A stretch of 60,016 bases of DNA from Bordetella parapertussis (GCA_945883615.1 CAMCYB010000006.1:1-60016); one strand, 5' to 3'. Numbered from the stretch's first letter, positions 41,571-49,717 are shown. Notes: a model not told the origin generated them from the sequence alone. Program-made: numbers and translations.

Positions 41571-41747
41571 CCGCCCCCCCCTCCTGCTTTTATGAACCCT
41601 TACTGAGCTAAATATTCAGAGAAGATGGGTGTAGCTCTATATATCTAAAAATTATATAAAATAAGTAAATATGTAGTATTAATATCTAAGAAGATCACCT
41701 ACTATTGATTTTTACAACAAATTTTTGAATGTGAATTTACAGCCATC

Positions 41748-42701
41748 ATGAAAAAAACACTTATTGCTCAATTTTCCTCACTCGTAACTGTCTGGGCACT
41801 TTCTTTTAATGTTTCGGCTGCTCAGCCCTTACTCAGCCCTAGTGAATTACAAGCACAGTCAAATAATGTTGCCGTTCGCATTATTGACATTCGTGACCCT
41901 AAATCCTATGCAGCGAGTCATATCGAGGGTTCTGTGAATGCCCCATACGGCAAGTGGCGCGGTGCAGCGAGCAACCCTGGCGAATTACCTGAAATAAAAA
42001 AATTGACTGCTCTGGTACAAAGTTTAGGTTTAACGCCTGACACCCATGCCGTGATCGTTTCAAGTGGTGCAGATGCTACAGATTTTGGTGCCTCAGCCCG
42101 CGTTTACTGGACATTAAAAACATTAGGCTTACAACAGTTGTCGATCTTAAATGGCGGGGTTAAGGGTTGGCAACAAGCCGGTTTTACAGTTGACGCTTCG
42201 CCTGTAACGGTTGCGCCAAGCCAATTTGTGCCGACAATTGATGCGCGCTATTTGGTGAACCGAAGTGAGTTGATTCAAGATATAAAAGCAAATAAAGCCC
42301 TTTTAGTTGATGCTCGCCCAGCTGAATTTTTCAATGGCGACACCCGCCATGCTGTCGCCAAACTACCGGGTTCTATTGAAGGAGCAATCAACGTTGAGCA
42401 CTCGACTTGGTTTAAACCAGGCACCAGTGAAGTGATCAACGCCAACGAAGCAAAAAGTGTTGCTGCAAAATATAATCTAGAGCAACCCAACCAAGAAATT
42501 GTATCGTTCTGCAATACCGGTCATTGGGCTGCAACAAATTGGTTTGTCTTGTCGGAACTGGTTGGTGATCAAAACGTTAAGCTCTATGCTGGCTCAATGG
42601 TTGACTGGGCTCAAGCACCTGAAGCGTTACCCATGCAAAACGTACCCAATCGTTTTAAGCAAATTTATATTGATGCAAAAATTTGGTTTGCAACTCTCTA
42701 A
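41748..42701 (+). CDS. Exported two-domain rhodanese-type sulfurtransferase
   Basis: This 317-residue protein has a signal peptide ending near VSAAQ (about residue 25) and two rhodanese domains. The first (about 30-150) has Ser-Ser-Gly (IVSSGAD) where an active rhodanese would have Cys, so it is catalytically dead. The second carries the active loop FCNTGHWAAT with Cys near 252. It would move sulfane sulfur from thiosulfate or a thiol in the periplasm. It is 3 bp from the downstream YeeE/YedE transporter gene, which suggests a thiosulfate uptake/processing operon. Confidence 0.9.
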   Translation: MKKTLIAQFSSLVTVWALSFNVSAAQPLLSPSELQAQSNNVAVRIIDIRDPKSYAASHIEGSVNAPYGKWRGAASNPGELPEIKKLTALVQSLGLTPDTHAVIVSSGADATDFGASARVYWTLKTLGLQQLSILNGGVKGWQQAGFTVDASPVTVAPSQFVPTIDARYLVNRSELIQDIKANKALLVDARPAEFFNGDTRHAVAKLPGSIEGAINVEHSTWFKPGTSEVINANEAKSVAAKYNLEQPNQEIVSFCNTGHWAATNWFVLSELVGDQNVKLYAGSMVDWAQAPEALPMQNVPNRFKQIYIDAKIWFATL

Positions 42702-42704
42702 AAA

Positions 42705-43154
42705 ATGAAACGAACACCTTTAGCGGTTTTAATAACCGCTTTTTTTATATTCTTAATTTGGTCTGTATCAGCCCGCCAAGGTATTTTGTTTTTAATTGGT
42801 GTCGGCATGGGGGCAGCCTTAGCGGGTGCCCGATTTGGTTTTACGACGGGCTGGCGTCAACTGATTGAAAACCGTGACCCACGTGGTGTAGCAGGTCAGC
42901 TATTATTATTGGGTATTGCTGCCCTCTTAGCTATACCGTTGCTTGGGCATTTTCCAGAACTTAATGCTGCATTGGGGCCACCGAGTATCAGTTTATTAGT
43001 GGGTGCTTTCGTATTTGGTTTAACCATGCAAATAGCCGACGGCTGTGGCTCAGGTACGTTATATAAAGCAGGCTTGGGTATGCCCCTTAACTTGGGTATT
43101 TTGCCCTTGTTTGCCGTAGGTAGCTTTCTGGGCTCTGTGCACTTGGGGCATTGA
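42705..43154 (+). CDS. YeeE/YedE family transporter, N-terminal half
   Basis: This 149-residue membrane protein corresponds to the first half of a YeeE/YedE (TsuA-like) thiosulfate or sulfur-compound permease. It has about four hydrophobic segments and the family motif DGCGSGTLYKAG with the conserved Cys. It ends at TGA 43152-43154. The downstream reading in the very same frame is the second half of the family, with no other stop between, so a single base change has either broken the gene or made it two-part. It follows the rhodanese gene by 3 bp. Confidence 0.82.
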   Translation: MKRTPLAVLITAFFIFLIWSVSARQGILFLIGVGMGAALAGARFGFTTGWRQLIENRDPRGVAGQLLLLGIAALLAIPLLGHFPELNAALGPPSISLLVGAFVFGLTMQIADGCGSGTLYKAGLGMPLNLGILPLFAVGSFLGSVHLGH

Positions 43155-43184
43155 TTAGAGCTGGGTCAAACAGAACCCGTCAGC

Positions 43185-43778
43185 TTGGTCGCCAACTTAG
43201 GCACAACCCAAGCGTTGGCGGTAACGTTGGCAGCTTTAATGTTGACGGCTTTAGGCGTAAGGTTTTGGGTGGGACCTAAGCAAACCTGGTGGGATCGTAA
43301 ATGGGTTTGGGGTGCAGTCATTTTAGCCATTCTTGCTACGATAAACCTTATCATAGCCGGTCAACCTTGGGGAATTGTTTATGGGTTCGGGCTTTGGGCA
43401 GCTAAAGTCGCGCATGCCACCGGTTTATTTGACCCAACTGGCAACATGTTTTGGGGCCAACCGGGTAATACGCTCAGGCTCACGCAAGTCGTCTTTCTTG
43501 ATGTCACCTCAATTACAAATATTGGCATTCTAAGTGGTGCATTGTGGATCAGTGCAAAAGCCAATCAAGTTAGTCAACCCTTAACAGGTCAGCAATGGGT
43601 TATCGGTTTATTGGCTGGTTTTTTAATGGGCTACAGCTCAAGGCTTGCATTTGGTTGCAACATTGGCGCCATGCTTAGTGGTGTGTCAACGGGCAGCCTT
43701 CACGGTTGGATATGGATTCCTCTGGCCTTTGTGGGCACCTATTTTGGTGTGCGTCTTAGACGCCACTATAAATTTTGA
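43185..43778 (+). CDS. YeeE/YedE family transporter, C-terminal half
   Basis: This stretch encodes up to 197 residues with about five membrane segments and the second conserved Cys motif of the family, RLAFGCNIGAMLSG. It is in frame with the N-terminal half, and the reading is open from directly after the TGA at 43154. As a separate gene it would have to start at TTG 43185 with no visible ribosome site. It may be translated only by readthrough or re-initiation, or be part of a pseudogene. Confidence 0.75.
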   Translation: MVANLGTTQALAVTLAALMLTALGVRFWVGPKQTWWDRKWVWGAVILAILATINLIIAGQPWGIVYGFGLWAAKVAHATGLFDPTGNMFWGQPGNTLRLTQVVFLDVTSITNIGILSGALWISAKANQVSQPLTGQQWVIGLLAGFLMGYSSRLAFGCNIGAMLSGVSTGSLHGWIWIPLAFVGTYFGVRLRRHYKF

Positions 43779-43789
43779 AAAATCTCAAC

Positions 43790-43957
43790 ATGACTTTAGC
43801 GAAAAAACTTCAAGTCGTTTTCTGGTTAAGCTTGATCGGCTTCCTTGGGTGGGACTGGTATCAGTCTGATAAGGTTGATTTTAGACTTGACCCACCAGTC
43901 ATTGCGGCAGGGTCTGGTCAAACCTCAACAGGTGGCCACTGTTCGATGGCTAAATAA
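43790..43957 (+). CDS. Small single-span membrane protein of the sulfur module
   Basis: This 55-residue protein, counted from ATG 43790 (a TTG at 43775 would add five), has one membrane helix (QVVFWLSLIGFLGWDWY) and a short tail ending GGHCSMAK with one Cys. I do not know its family. It abuts the YeeE/YedE stop and is probably the last gene of the rhodanese-transporter operon, perhaps a small subunit. Confidence 0.6.
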   Translation: MTLAKKLQVVFWLSLIGFLGWDWYQSDKVDFRLDPPVIAAGSGQTSTGGHCSMAK

Positions 43958-44022
43958 TTGCCAGGAAGTTAAATACTGTGGTGTCTTGCCAACCCTAATC
44001 GACTGAGATAGCTGGGCTCTCT

Positions 44023-44331
44023 TTAAAACTTTTGCGGACGCAATACCGATACCGAAGAAAAGTACAATGTTATTCCGTAATTTTTGCCATATTGTTCGAG
44101 TACTTGTTGAGCGATATTGTCTGCGATGTGTTCGTCTGCAATCACCTCCATACGAATGGTACGGTCAGCTTCCCATGTGCCTTCTCGCACACCGCTATGA
44201 CCGCCCCCCCGCACATCAACCACGGTAAACCCTGCTGCCCCTAATTTTTGAACATCTTTTATTAAAAGCTTTTCTAAATTAGCCTCAGCGATGATAACCA
44301 ATAACGATTTAGGGTGTTTAACAAGACTCAC
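44023..44331 (-). CDS. PII-like protein, SbtB type
   Basis: This 102-residue ferredoxin-fold protein of the PII superfamily is similar to SbtB, the regulator of the SbtA bicarbonate transporter: GAAGFTVVDVRGGGHSG corresponds to the PII ligand loop, followed by the short T-loop region REGTWEADRTIRMEVI. It lacks the C-terminal cysteine redox loop of cyanobacterial SbtB. The start is a GTG at 44331. The partner sbtA-like gene lies about 850 bp away on the same strand, with an unrelated plus-strand gene between them. Confidence 0.82.
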   Translation of the reverse strand: MSLVKHPKSLLVIIAEANLEKLLIKDVQKLGAAGFTVVDVRGGGHSGVREGTWEADRTIRMEVIADEHIADNIAQQVLEQYGKNYGITLYFSSVSVLRPQKF

Positions 44332-44456
44332 GGGGTGACCTTTATTTAAAGTATTAACGAATATTCGCTTAATTCATTGCAATAATTATGTACTATCGGG
44401 GTTTCTTGAGGGTGGGAGCCTTACATAAGCTACCGTTACAGCATAATTTAATTAAT

Positions 44457-44570
44457 ATGAACCACCTTAAAATATTTGCTAATACATTTCTATTTTCTTT
44501 CTTTATTTTTTATGAGACTGTTCATGCGAATGCGTCTAACAACACAAAATCTACTGATTCTAAGGTTTAG
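44457..44570 (+). CDS. Signal-peptide ORF, probable severed N terminus of the next gene
   Basis: This 37-codon reading frame encodes a basic start (MNHLK), a hydrophobic core and a likely cleavage site after VHA, then a polar stretch (NASNNTKSTDSKV) and TAG. It is in the same frame as the chorismate-lyase-like gene that follows, only one codon separating the TAG from the next possible start. Homologues of that gene, as I recall them, carry signal peptides, so this is best read as its N-terminal piece. Confidence 0.5.
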   Translation: MNHLKIFANTFLFSFFIFYETVHANASNNTKSTDSKV

Positions 44571-44573
44571 CCA

Positions 44574-45131
44574 TTGAGTCACTACACGATATTGCAAACA
44601 CTGAATGCAACTTTACTGGCTAGTAAAAGTGCCACTCAGGCATTACAAGAATGGTGCGATAACCACCACATTGCGAGCCCTGCGAAAATACGCGCAGTAA
44701 AAGATACTCATATTTTTAAAACGGCTTCAGACGAGATACGTCACATTTTAAAAGTATCGCACGATGAAAAAATAGGGTACAGAAGTGTGCAACTATTTTG
44801 TGGTGAATATGTGCTGTCTGAAGCTGACAACTGGTATGTACCGTCTCGCTTAACTGAGGAAATGAACGATTTATTAAATAATTCAGAAACACCTTTTGGT
44901 TTGGCTGTGCAGTCGCTTAATTTTCATCGCCGAACTGATGAAGTGTTAATGCTTTGGCAGCCAATGAGCACAAATGGGGATCAAAAAACGAAAAGTATTG
45001 ACCCTCACCTCAAACCGCCTGTCATACCTGAACAAGTGTTACAACACCAAGCCGTCTTAATGACTGATCAAAATGTACCTTTTAGTATTGTGATCGAGAC
45101 TTACACTAAAAATATTTTTTTATTTAAATGA
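44574..45131 (+). CDS. Chorismate-lyase-fold protein
   Basis: This 185-residue protein shows the stretch LSEADNWYVPSRLTEEMN and the later QHQAVLMTDQNVPFSIVIETY, which I associate with UbiC-like chorismate lyase-fold proteins found as exported proteins in proteobacteria. Enzymatic activity is not established for this group. It would start at TTG 44574 with TAAGG about 9 bases upstream. The frame continues upstream through one TAG into a signal peptide. It lies between the two halves of an sbtA/sbtB-like pair on the opposite strand. Confidence 0.65.
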   Translation: MSHYTILQTLNATLLASKSATQALQEWCDNHHIASPAKIRAVKDTHIFKTASDEIRHILKVSHDEKIGYRSVQLFCGEYVLSEADNWYVPSRLTEEMNDLLNNSETPFGLAVQSLNFHRRTDEVLMLWQPMSTNGDQKTKSIDPHLKPPVIPEQVLQHQAVLMTDQNVPFSIVIETYTKNIFLFK

Positions 45132-45178
45132 AGTAGATTGTGTGAACAGGTTGCTGTAAAAATCATCACGCCATAAAG

Positions 45179-46207
45179 CTAAGACGTGATCCAAAGACTC
45201 ATTTGAATGTAGATCGGTATACCAATCACCACATTAAATGGGAACACAATACCAAGCGACAGCGTTATAGATAACCCTGCATTCGCTTGAGGAATGGCGA
45301 TACGCATAGCTGTTGGTGCAGCAATGTAACTTGCACTGGCGGCTAACGTTGTGAAAATTGCGATGCCTCCTGCTGACAAGCCCAGCATATAGCCTACCAA
45401 CATGCCGATCACGGCCAAACAGAGTGGCACTGAAATACCAAGCAGTAAAATTTTGAAACCATACTTTTTAACTTCGACCAAACGGCCACCAGCAACTAAG
45501 CCTAGTTCAAGCAAAAACAACGCCAATACACCCTTAAATGGGTCTATAAAGAACACCTTTATAGGTGCCGTGCCTTCGACACCGGCGATCGCTCCGATGA
45601 ACAAGCCGCCCAACAAAAGCAAAACACTTTTACCAAAAATCACGTCATGCGTAATTGATTTCCAGCCACCTTGATTTGAAGGCGTTGCTTTGCTCGATAT
45701 AGAACTGCCCCCACCCGCACTGTTGGCCAAACCTGCGCCTGCACTTAGAAAATGAGGTAACTCAGCGCGACGCTGCGCCGCACGTGCGAGCAATACACCG
45801 GCAACCAAACCAGGCGCTTCCATCACAGCAACCCAGAGCGGTGCATGTGATTCATAACTAATACCCAGCTTGTTCAATGTAGCTAAAACCACTGCAAACG
45901 TCACCACACTGACTGAACCAAAATGGGCTCCGATTGACGCACTATCAGCCCAATTGAATTTAGCGAACCTAAAAATAGGGTAGAGCAAAAGAGGAATTGC
46001 AAACGACAGCAAAGCTGCAGCCACAATTTCGGGTGCCAGAGAGGCGATAGGCTGTTTTGAGAGCTCAATACCCCCTTTTAAGCCAATGGCAAGGAGCAAA
46101 TATATTGAAAGGGTTTCATATAATGCCTCGGGTAGTCGCAAATCAGAACCGACTAAACGAGCAAAAATTCCCAAGATAAAGAAAAGAATGACGACGTCAA
46201 AAACCAT
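45179..46207 (-). CDS. SbtA-like sodium-dependent bicarbonate transporter family permease
   Basis: This 342-residue membrane protein has about ten segments in two inverted halves. The N terminus VVILFFILGIFARLVGSDLRLPE and YETLSIYLLLAIGLKGG are SbtA-family features. I chose ATG 46207 because family members begin right there; a TTG 11 codons upstream is in frame. The large middle loop (about 160-190) is Gly/Ser-rich. The family takes up bicarbonate with sodium in cyanobacteria; in heterotrophs it may feed carboxylases. Confidence 0.88.
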   Translation of the reverse strand: MVFDVVILFFILGIFARLVGSDLRLPEALYETLSIYLLLAIGLKGGIELSKQPIASLAPEIVAAALLSFAIPLLLYPIFRFAKFNWADSASIGAHFGSVSVVTFAVVLATLNKLGISYESHAPLWVAVMEAPGLVAGVLLARAAQRRAELPHFLSAGAGLANSAGGGSSISSKATPSNQGGWKSITHDVIFGKSVLLLLGGLFIGAIAGVEGTAPIKVFFIDPFKGVLALFLLELGLVAGGRLVEVKKYGFKILLLGISVPLCLAVIGMLVGYMLGLSAGGIAIFTTLAASASYIAAPTAMRIAIPQANAGLSITLSLGIVFPFNVVIGIPIYIQMSLWITS

Positions 46208-46315
46208 GTTGGCAAGATAGCAAAAAAGGGTGAAACGCAAGATTTAGATTTGAATATAACTTGAATATAAATTTTTGTTCAAATTTAAGAAACGATTAGA
46301 GGACGGTTACTTATT

Positions 46316-46465
46316 ATGCGGGGCGTTAAAAAACAAAACTTACCTGAAAAAATATGCCCCGTTTGTGGCTTAAGTTTTGCTTGGCGAAAGAAGTGGGAAA
46401 AGGTTTGGCAAGATGTTAAGTATTGCTCAGAAAGATGCCAACGCTCTAAGCCAAAAGCAACATAA
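46316..46465 (+). CDS. DUF2256 zinc-ribbon-like small protein
   Basis: This 49-residue protein has [18 protein letters not shown] followed by [10 protein letters not shown], the two Cys pairs of DUF2256. The family is strongly associated with cryptochrome/photolyase genes. The ATG at 46316 follows GAGG about 15 bases upstream (loose spacing). It heads the plus-strand photolyase run. Confidence 0.85.
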   Translation: MRGVKKQNLPEKICPVCGLSFAWRKKWEKVWQDVKYCSERCQRSKPKAT

Positions 46466-46497
46466 GTCTATTTTTCAATGCTGCTTTAACTTAATTT

Positions 46498-46539
46498 TGT
46501 GTTGTGTGTTGTGTGTTGTGTAATGTGTAATGTGTATTG
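46498..46539. repeat. 7-bp degenerate tandem repeat before the cryptochrome gene
   Basis: Six consecutive heptamers: TGTGTTG three times, TGTAATG twice, TGTATTG once, followed by TATAAGG, which merges into the ribosome site of the next gene. The array fills the spacer between DUF2256 and the cryptochrome and could vary in copy number, changing the leader length. Confidence 0.75.
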
Positions 46540-46553
46540 TATAAGGTTTGTAA

Positions 46554-47936
46554 ATGATTCAATCAATTGAAAAAGTTATCTATTGGTTTAGGCAAGACTT
46601 ACGATTGCATGACAATATTGCGTTGCAAAAAGCACACGCTATGGCGAAAAATGTTTTGCATGTTACCCATCAATTAGCTGATGAACCGACCTTTTGGGGG
46701 TTTAAACGTCACAGCACAAATCGGCATCTTTTTAGACAGCAGGCCGTTGAAGGGTTGACACAAGCTTTACAACAACACAATCAAAAAATAGTCACTTTAA
46801 ATGATGCCATACCAATCGCTATTGTTGATTTAGCTCGTCAGCACGACATTAAACATATTTTTTGTGAAACGCTGGAAACACCTGAAGAACTGCAACAAAT
46901 CAAAGATTTAAAACTTGCTGGCATGATAGTTTTTGATTTTGTTCAATCATCGCTGTATGAAGACGATCAGCTTCCTTTTACTGTTGCGCAAACACCCGAT
47001 ATCTTTACGACATTTAGACAATCTGTTGAACAAAGTAACTCTTACAGAAAAAACCAGACTGTTCATAGACCCCTAGAAAGTGTCTTTTCACTCACGCAAA
47101 AGCCAAACCTTACATCGTTAAACCTCTCTCGTCTCACCCCAGTGCTTGATGACCGGTCATCATTTCCGTTTAATCAGTCAGAATGGTTTGGTGACGAGTT
47201 CACAGCGTTGCAGCATGTGTCGCGTTACTTTTCAAGCCAACTTCCTCAAACTTACAAGTTAACCCGCAATGCACTGACTGGCATTGATTACTCAACCCAC
47301 TTTTCACCGTGGTTAGCTCAAGGTGCCTTATCGCCCCGAAAAATCCTACAAGCACTTAAAACACACGAAAAAGAATACGGTGCCAATGACAGCACCTACT
47401 GGATCAGTTTTGAGTTACTTTGGCGAGAGCACTTTAGGCTAATGGCCCGAAAGCACGGTGTTGCTCTCTTTAGAGAAAGCGGGTTAAAAAACAAGCACCA
47501 AAATAATGATCCCCACCCTTCTGCTCAATCACAACTATCACGCTCACCCTACCCACCGAAAACCGTCTCTAAAAACTTAGGTACGAACCGAAATACAGCA
47601 ACCGATCACAATTTTGAACGTTGGCAAACAGGCCAAACAGATCACCCATTCATTAATGCGGCTATGAATGAGTTAGTGACAACAGGCTTTCTCTCAAATC
47701 GCTTGAGGCAAATTGTGGCAAGTTACGCAATTCATGATTTAGGTATTAATTGGCTTGCAGGTGCGGCATGGTTTGAGCACTGCCTGATTGATCATGATGT
47801 GCACAGCAATCAAGGTAACTGGGCCTATATTGCAGGCGTAGGCACTGACCCGCGGGGCGGTCGACGATTTAATACCGACAAACAAATGAAAGAATACGAC
47901 CCTGATGGGTCATATCAAAAACGGTGGCAAGCATGA
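46554..47936 (+). CDS. DASH-type cryptochrome/photolyase
   Basis: This 460-residue flavoprotein has an N-terminal antenna-binding alpha/beta domain (VIYWFRQDLRLHDNIAL) and a C-terminal FAD domain with SFELLWREHFRLMARKHG, NWLAGAAWFEHCLIDHDVH and the ending GTDPRGGRRFN then KEYDPDGSYQKRW, the Cry-DASH tail. Cry-DASH proteins bind FAD and usually methenyl-tetrahydrofolate, and repair cyclobutane dimers in single-stranded DNA. Ribosome site TAAGG lies 7 bases upstream. It overlaps the next photolyase by 4 bases (ATGA). Confidence 0.9.
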   Translation: MIQSIEKVIYWFRQDLRLHDNIALQKAHAMAKNVLHVTHQLADEPTFWGFKRHSTNRHLFRQQAVEGLTQALQQHNQKIVTLNDAIPIAIVDLARQHDIKHIFCETLETPEELQQIKDLKLAGMIVFDFVQSSLYEDDQLPFTVAQTPDIFTTFRQSVEQSNSYRKNQTVHRPLESVFSLTQKPNLTSLNLSRLTPVLDDRSSFPFNQSEWFGDEFTALQHVSRYFSSQLPQTYKLTRNALTGIDYSTHFSPWLAQGALSPRKILQALKTHEKEYGANDSTYWISFELLWREHFRLMARKHGVALFRESGLKNKHQNNDPHPSAQSQLSRSPYPPKTVSKNLGTNRNTATDHNFERWQTGQTDHPFINAAMNELVTTGFLSNRLRQIVASYAIHDLGINWLAGAAWFEHCLIDHDVHSNQGNWAYIAGVGTDPRGGRRFNTDKQMKEYDPDGSYQKRWQA

Positions 47937-49462
47937 CAACACTTCATCTGGTACTGGGTGACCAGCTCAATATTCAACATAGTCATTTTAAAAAGCCCGA
48001 CCCAGACACCATTGTTGTCATGATGGAAGTGCGTCAAGAAACTGACTATGTGTTGCATCATGCGCAAAAGATCATCGCAATATTTGCAGCGATGCGTCAT
48101 TTTGCGCAGACCTTAGAAATGGCAGGGCATCGTCTACATTATTTTAAAATTGATGACCCTCTCAATACGCACAACATCACCACTAACTTAGACTCTTTAA
48201 TCAAGCAGTATCAAGTTACTAAAATGATTTATCAAGCCCCAGACGAATGGCGTTTAGATCAACAGCTTTCAGTCTATGCCCGTGAACATCATTTACCTGT
48301 TGAGATGATTGACACTGAACATTTCATCACCCAACGCGATGAAGCCCAGCATATATTTAAGGGTCGTAAGCAATGGTTGATGGAATTTTTTTACCGACAA
48401 CTTCGCACTAAACATCAAGTACTGATGCAAGACAAAAAAACACCCGTTGACGGCCAGTGGAACTTTGATTTAGAAAACCGCAAACCTTGGCGAGGTAAAC
48501 CTGACGTGCCGCCAGACCATCGATCAAAACACGACCACAGCGTTTTGTGGGCTGCGATTCAAAAGCAAGGTGTCAAATCATTCGGAAATCCTCAAGAAAC
48601 TGACTTTAGGTGGCCTCTAAATCGTGCTGAAGCCTTGTTGCAACTTGAAGATTTCATCACGCAGCGCTTGGTAAATTATGGTGACTATCAAGATGCCATG
48701 ACTCATTCAAATTGGCGCATGTTTCATGCCCTGATTTCTTTTTACTTAAATGTAAAAATGCTATCACCGTTAGAAGTGATAAAACGCGCCCAATATGCTT
48801 GGGAACATGAAAAGGCGCCCATTGCTGCCGTTGAAGGTTTTATTCGACAAATACTGGGTTGGCGCGAATACGTGCGCGGTATTTATTGGGCTCACATGCC
48901 TGATTACGTTGAATCGAATGCCTTGTCACATCATGTTGACCTGCCTAAATGGTTCTGGACTGGCGAAACAAAAATGAATTGTTTGGCTAAATCGGTCGGC
49001 CAATCACTTGAGCATGCTTATGCCCACCACATTCAGCGTTTGATGGTTATCGGTAATTTTGCATTGCTGGCTGGTATTAACCCACAGCAGGTGCATGCCT
49101 GGTATTTAGGGGTCTATATTGATGCTTTTGAGTGGGTGGAATTACCCAACACAGTAGGCATGAGCCAATATGCTGATCATGGCATCATGGCAACCAAACC
49201 TTATGTCAGCAGTGCCGCATACATTGATCGTATGAGTGATTACTGCAAAGGCTGTCACTACGACAAAAAAGTTAAAACGGGCGATCGTGCCTGCCCATTT
49301 AACGCTTTATATTGGCATTTTTATGACCGGCATCGCGCGTCATTTGAACGCAACCCACGCATTGGTATGGCTTATCGCCAACTCGAAAAAATGCCTGATG
49401 AAGTGCGACAAGCATTAAATTTTCAGGCCATATCAATGATTAAAAATATCGATAATCTGTAA
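47933..49462 (+). CDS. Iron-sulfur bacterial cryptochrome/photolyase (PhrB type)
   Basis: This 509-residue protein begins MTTLHLVLGDQLN and belongs to the FeS-BCP group of (6-4) photolyases. Starting at ATG 47933, the four cluster cysteines fall at 350, 438, 441 and 454 (MNCLAKS, DYCKGCHY and ACPFNALYW), the same numbers reported for Agrobacterium PhrB. That group binds FAD, a 4Fe-4S cluster and dimethyl-ribityllumazine as antenna. An in-frame GTG at 47924 is possible but would overlap more of the cryptochrome. Coupling by ATGA suggests coordinated synthesis of two complementary photolyases. Confidence 0.93.
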   Translation: MTTLHLVLGDQLNIQHSHFKKPDPDTIVVMMEVRQETDYVLHHAQKIIAIFAAMRHFAQTLEMAGHRLHYFKIDDPLNTHNITTNLDSLIKQYQVTKMIYQAPDEWRLDQQLSVYAREHHLPVEMIDTEHFITQRDEAQHIFKGRKQWLMEFFYRQLRTKHQVLMQDKKTPVDGQWNFDLENRKPWRGKPDVPPDHRSKHDHSVLWAAIQKQGVKSFGNPQETDFRWPLNRAEALLQLEDFITQRLVNYGDYQDAMTHSNWRMFHALISFYLNVKMLSPLEVIKRAQYAWEHEKAPIAAVEGFIRQILGWREYVRGIYWAHMPDYVESNALSHHVDLPKWFWTGETKMNCLAKSVGQSLEHAYAHHIQRLMVIGNFALLAGINPQQVHAWYLGVYIDAFEWVELPNTVGMSQYADHGIMATKPYVSSAAYIDRMSDYCKGCHYDKKVKTGDRACPFNALYWHFYDRHRASFERNPRIGMAYRQLEKMPDEVRQALNFQAISMIKNIDNL

Positions 49463-49530
49463 AGCAAAAAAAATATTACGACCTAATGCTTGATTACCTT
49501 TTCAACACGAATATTCAAACCGTTAAACCC

Positions 49531-49656
49531 GTCAAATAAGTCAAAGCAGTCAAAGCAGTCAAAGCAGTCAAAGCAGTCAAAGCAGTCAAAGCAGTCAAAG
49601 CAGTCAAAGCAGTCAAAGCAGTCAAAGCAGTCAAAGCAGTCAAAGCAGTCAATCAG
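49531..49656. repeat. 9-bp tandem repeat: twelve perfect GTCAAAGCA units
   Basis: GTCAAAGCA is repeated twelve times without change from 49540 to 49647, flanked by one degenerate unit on each side (49531-49539 and 49648-49656). It lies between the photolyase stop and the DUF2237 start, ending about 60 bp before the latter. The unit is a multiple of three, so copy change would keep any frame. Perfect identity points to recent expansion by slippage. Confidence 0.95.
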
Positions 49657-49717
49657 ATTGTTTTTTGATATTTTTTTGTACACCCACATTTATCTACATA
49701 ATGAAAGCGACAACCAA

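Noticed and set aside
43152..43190. Selenocysteine insertion at the YeeE/YedE TGA
   Set aside because: A hairpin can be drawn, but the loop is not a convincing SECIS and Trp is a plausible residue at this place. Kept only as an option in the findings.
49531..49656. CRISPR array
   Set aside because: The 9-bp units follow one another with no spacers, and no cas genes are near. It is a simple tandem repeat.
49531..49656. Iterons of a replication origin
   Set aside because: No rep gene or DnaA-box cluster is nearby, and the unit is short and contiguous.
49490..49717. N-terminal extension of the DUF2237 protein made of Lys-Gln-Ser repeats (and the Phe-Asp-Cys repeat on the other strand)
   Set aside because: The frame is open only because the 9-bp repeat has no stop in either strand. 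It would start with TTG and no ribosome site, and family homology begins at ATG 49718.
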